The position numbers and the translations under genes are program-made. A DNA stretch of 64,000 bases from Macrobrachium rosenbergii (Eukaryota > Arthropoda > Malacostraca > Decapoda > Palaemonidae). Below are positions 63,246-64,000 of this stretch, piece after piece. Under the pieces are notes generated by a model. The model saw only the letters and a program-made list of their open reading frames with translations. It did no database searches and had not been told where the DNA came from. The number at the start of each line of letters is the position of its first letter. The stretch's first letter is position 1. The DNA is taken from NCBI RefSeq assembly GCF_040412425.1, contig NC_089788.1:73015220-73079219 (forward strand), in the 5' to 3' direction.

Positions 63246-63566
63246 AGTTGCTGAGGCCCCGCCCAACGCGAATCTCTAGCCATTAATGCATGCAGAACCT
63301 CTGGACTCACACGCAAGCAAATTTAATGTTTTACACATTTATGTATAAACAGACATTTGTTTATTTGTACCGTTAACATGTTATAATTTTTATTTATTTT
63401 TGAACCTTATTTTCTGTATTTGCAAACTACATTCAAGACCTGACTAAATTTTAAACACAAATTTTATGAAATGCTAGCGCATGGTATCGTACTTTTAATG
63501 TTGATTTAACCACATGTTTAAACTTTCACTTTTGTGAAGTCAAGGTCATTCTCCCCACGGCTGAGC

Positions 63567-64000
<434 letters not shown>

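Overview
The window is eukaryotic and looks arthropod, most likely decapod crustacean. I infer this from four things: GT-AG spliced genes, a clip-domain serine protease, a TATA box with an arthropod-type initiator (TCAGTC), and a very high load of (TA)n, (TTA)n and (CT)n tracts with dispersed families that I recall as common in decapod genomes. No species assignment is possible without a search.

Three protein-coding genes are supported, all on the + strand. Two are tandem copies of one very large, almost intronless gene. Each has a short signal-peptide exon spliced in phase 0 to one exon of about 6.6-6.7 kb. Copy A has exons 108-230 and 4291-11012; copy B has exons 21421-21540 and 23024-29602. 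The products are about 2,230-2,280-residue secreted or cell-surface multidomain proteins: an N-terminal FRGAV/SWRR module, Cys-rich beta domains, HYR-like repeats, one EGF-like module, and CARDB-like/Ig-like domains. I do not recognise a named orthologue. Copy A carries a one-base frameshift near 7496. Copy B is open throughout, but a stop removes the hydrophobic C-terminal tail that copy A retains. The third gene (exons between 34949 and 45172) encodes a complete 392-residue clip-domain trypsin-like serine protease in nine exons with consistent splice phases. It has an intact His/Asp/Ser triad and an atypical activation site. It has a plausible core promoter, and four of its eight introns carry large tandem arrays, a LINE tail or a large foldback.

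Everything else is repeat-derived. From left to right: copy A intron 1 (an approximately 940-bp palindrome and a Penelope-type GIY-YIG fragment); copy A 3' flank with a LINE remnant; 14-19 kb (a Penelope-like element with inverted ends, a second large palindrome, a third dispersed family, several TA tracts); a minus-strand LINE remnant at 19.7-20.9 kb; copy B and its 3' flank, homologous to that of copy A but interrupted by about 1.9 kb; the protease gene; and 45-64 kb (LINE 3' end, two large minisatellites, a third large palindrome, a tRNA-derived SINE pair in inverted orientation, a Merlin transposase remnant, a hAT-type MITE with a matching empty site, and a third Penelope-like remnant).

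The most unusual pattern is a recurring architecture. At least five independent elements (681-1620, 1814-2450, 15136-16401, 16594-17417, 49670-50790) are head-to-head inverted repeats whose outer ends lie close to (TA)n tracts. Several of them show a hammerhead-ribozyme-like core (CTGA[A/T]GA, hairpin, GAAAC) about 50-90 bases from the outer end. I read these as Penelope-like retroelements and coding-less palindromic derivatives of them.
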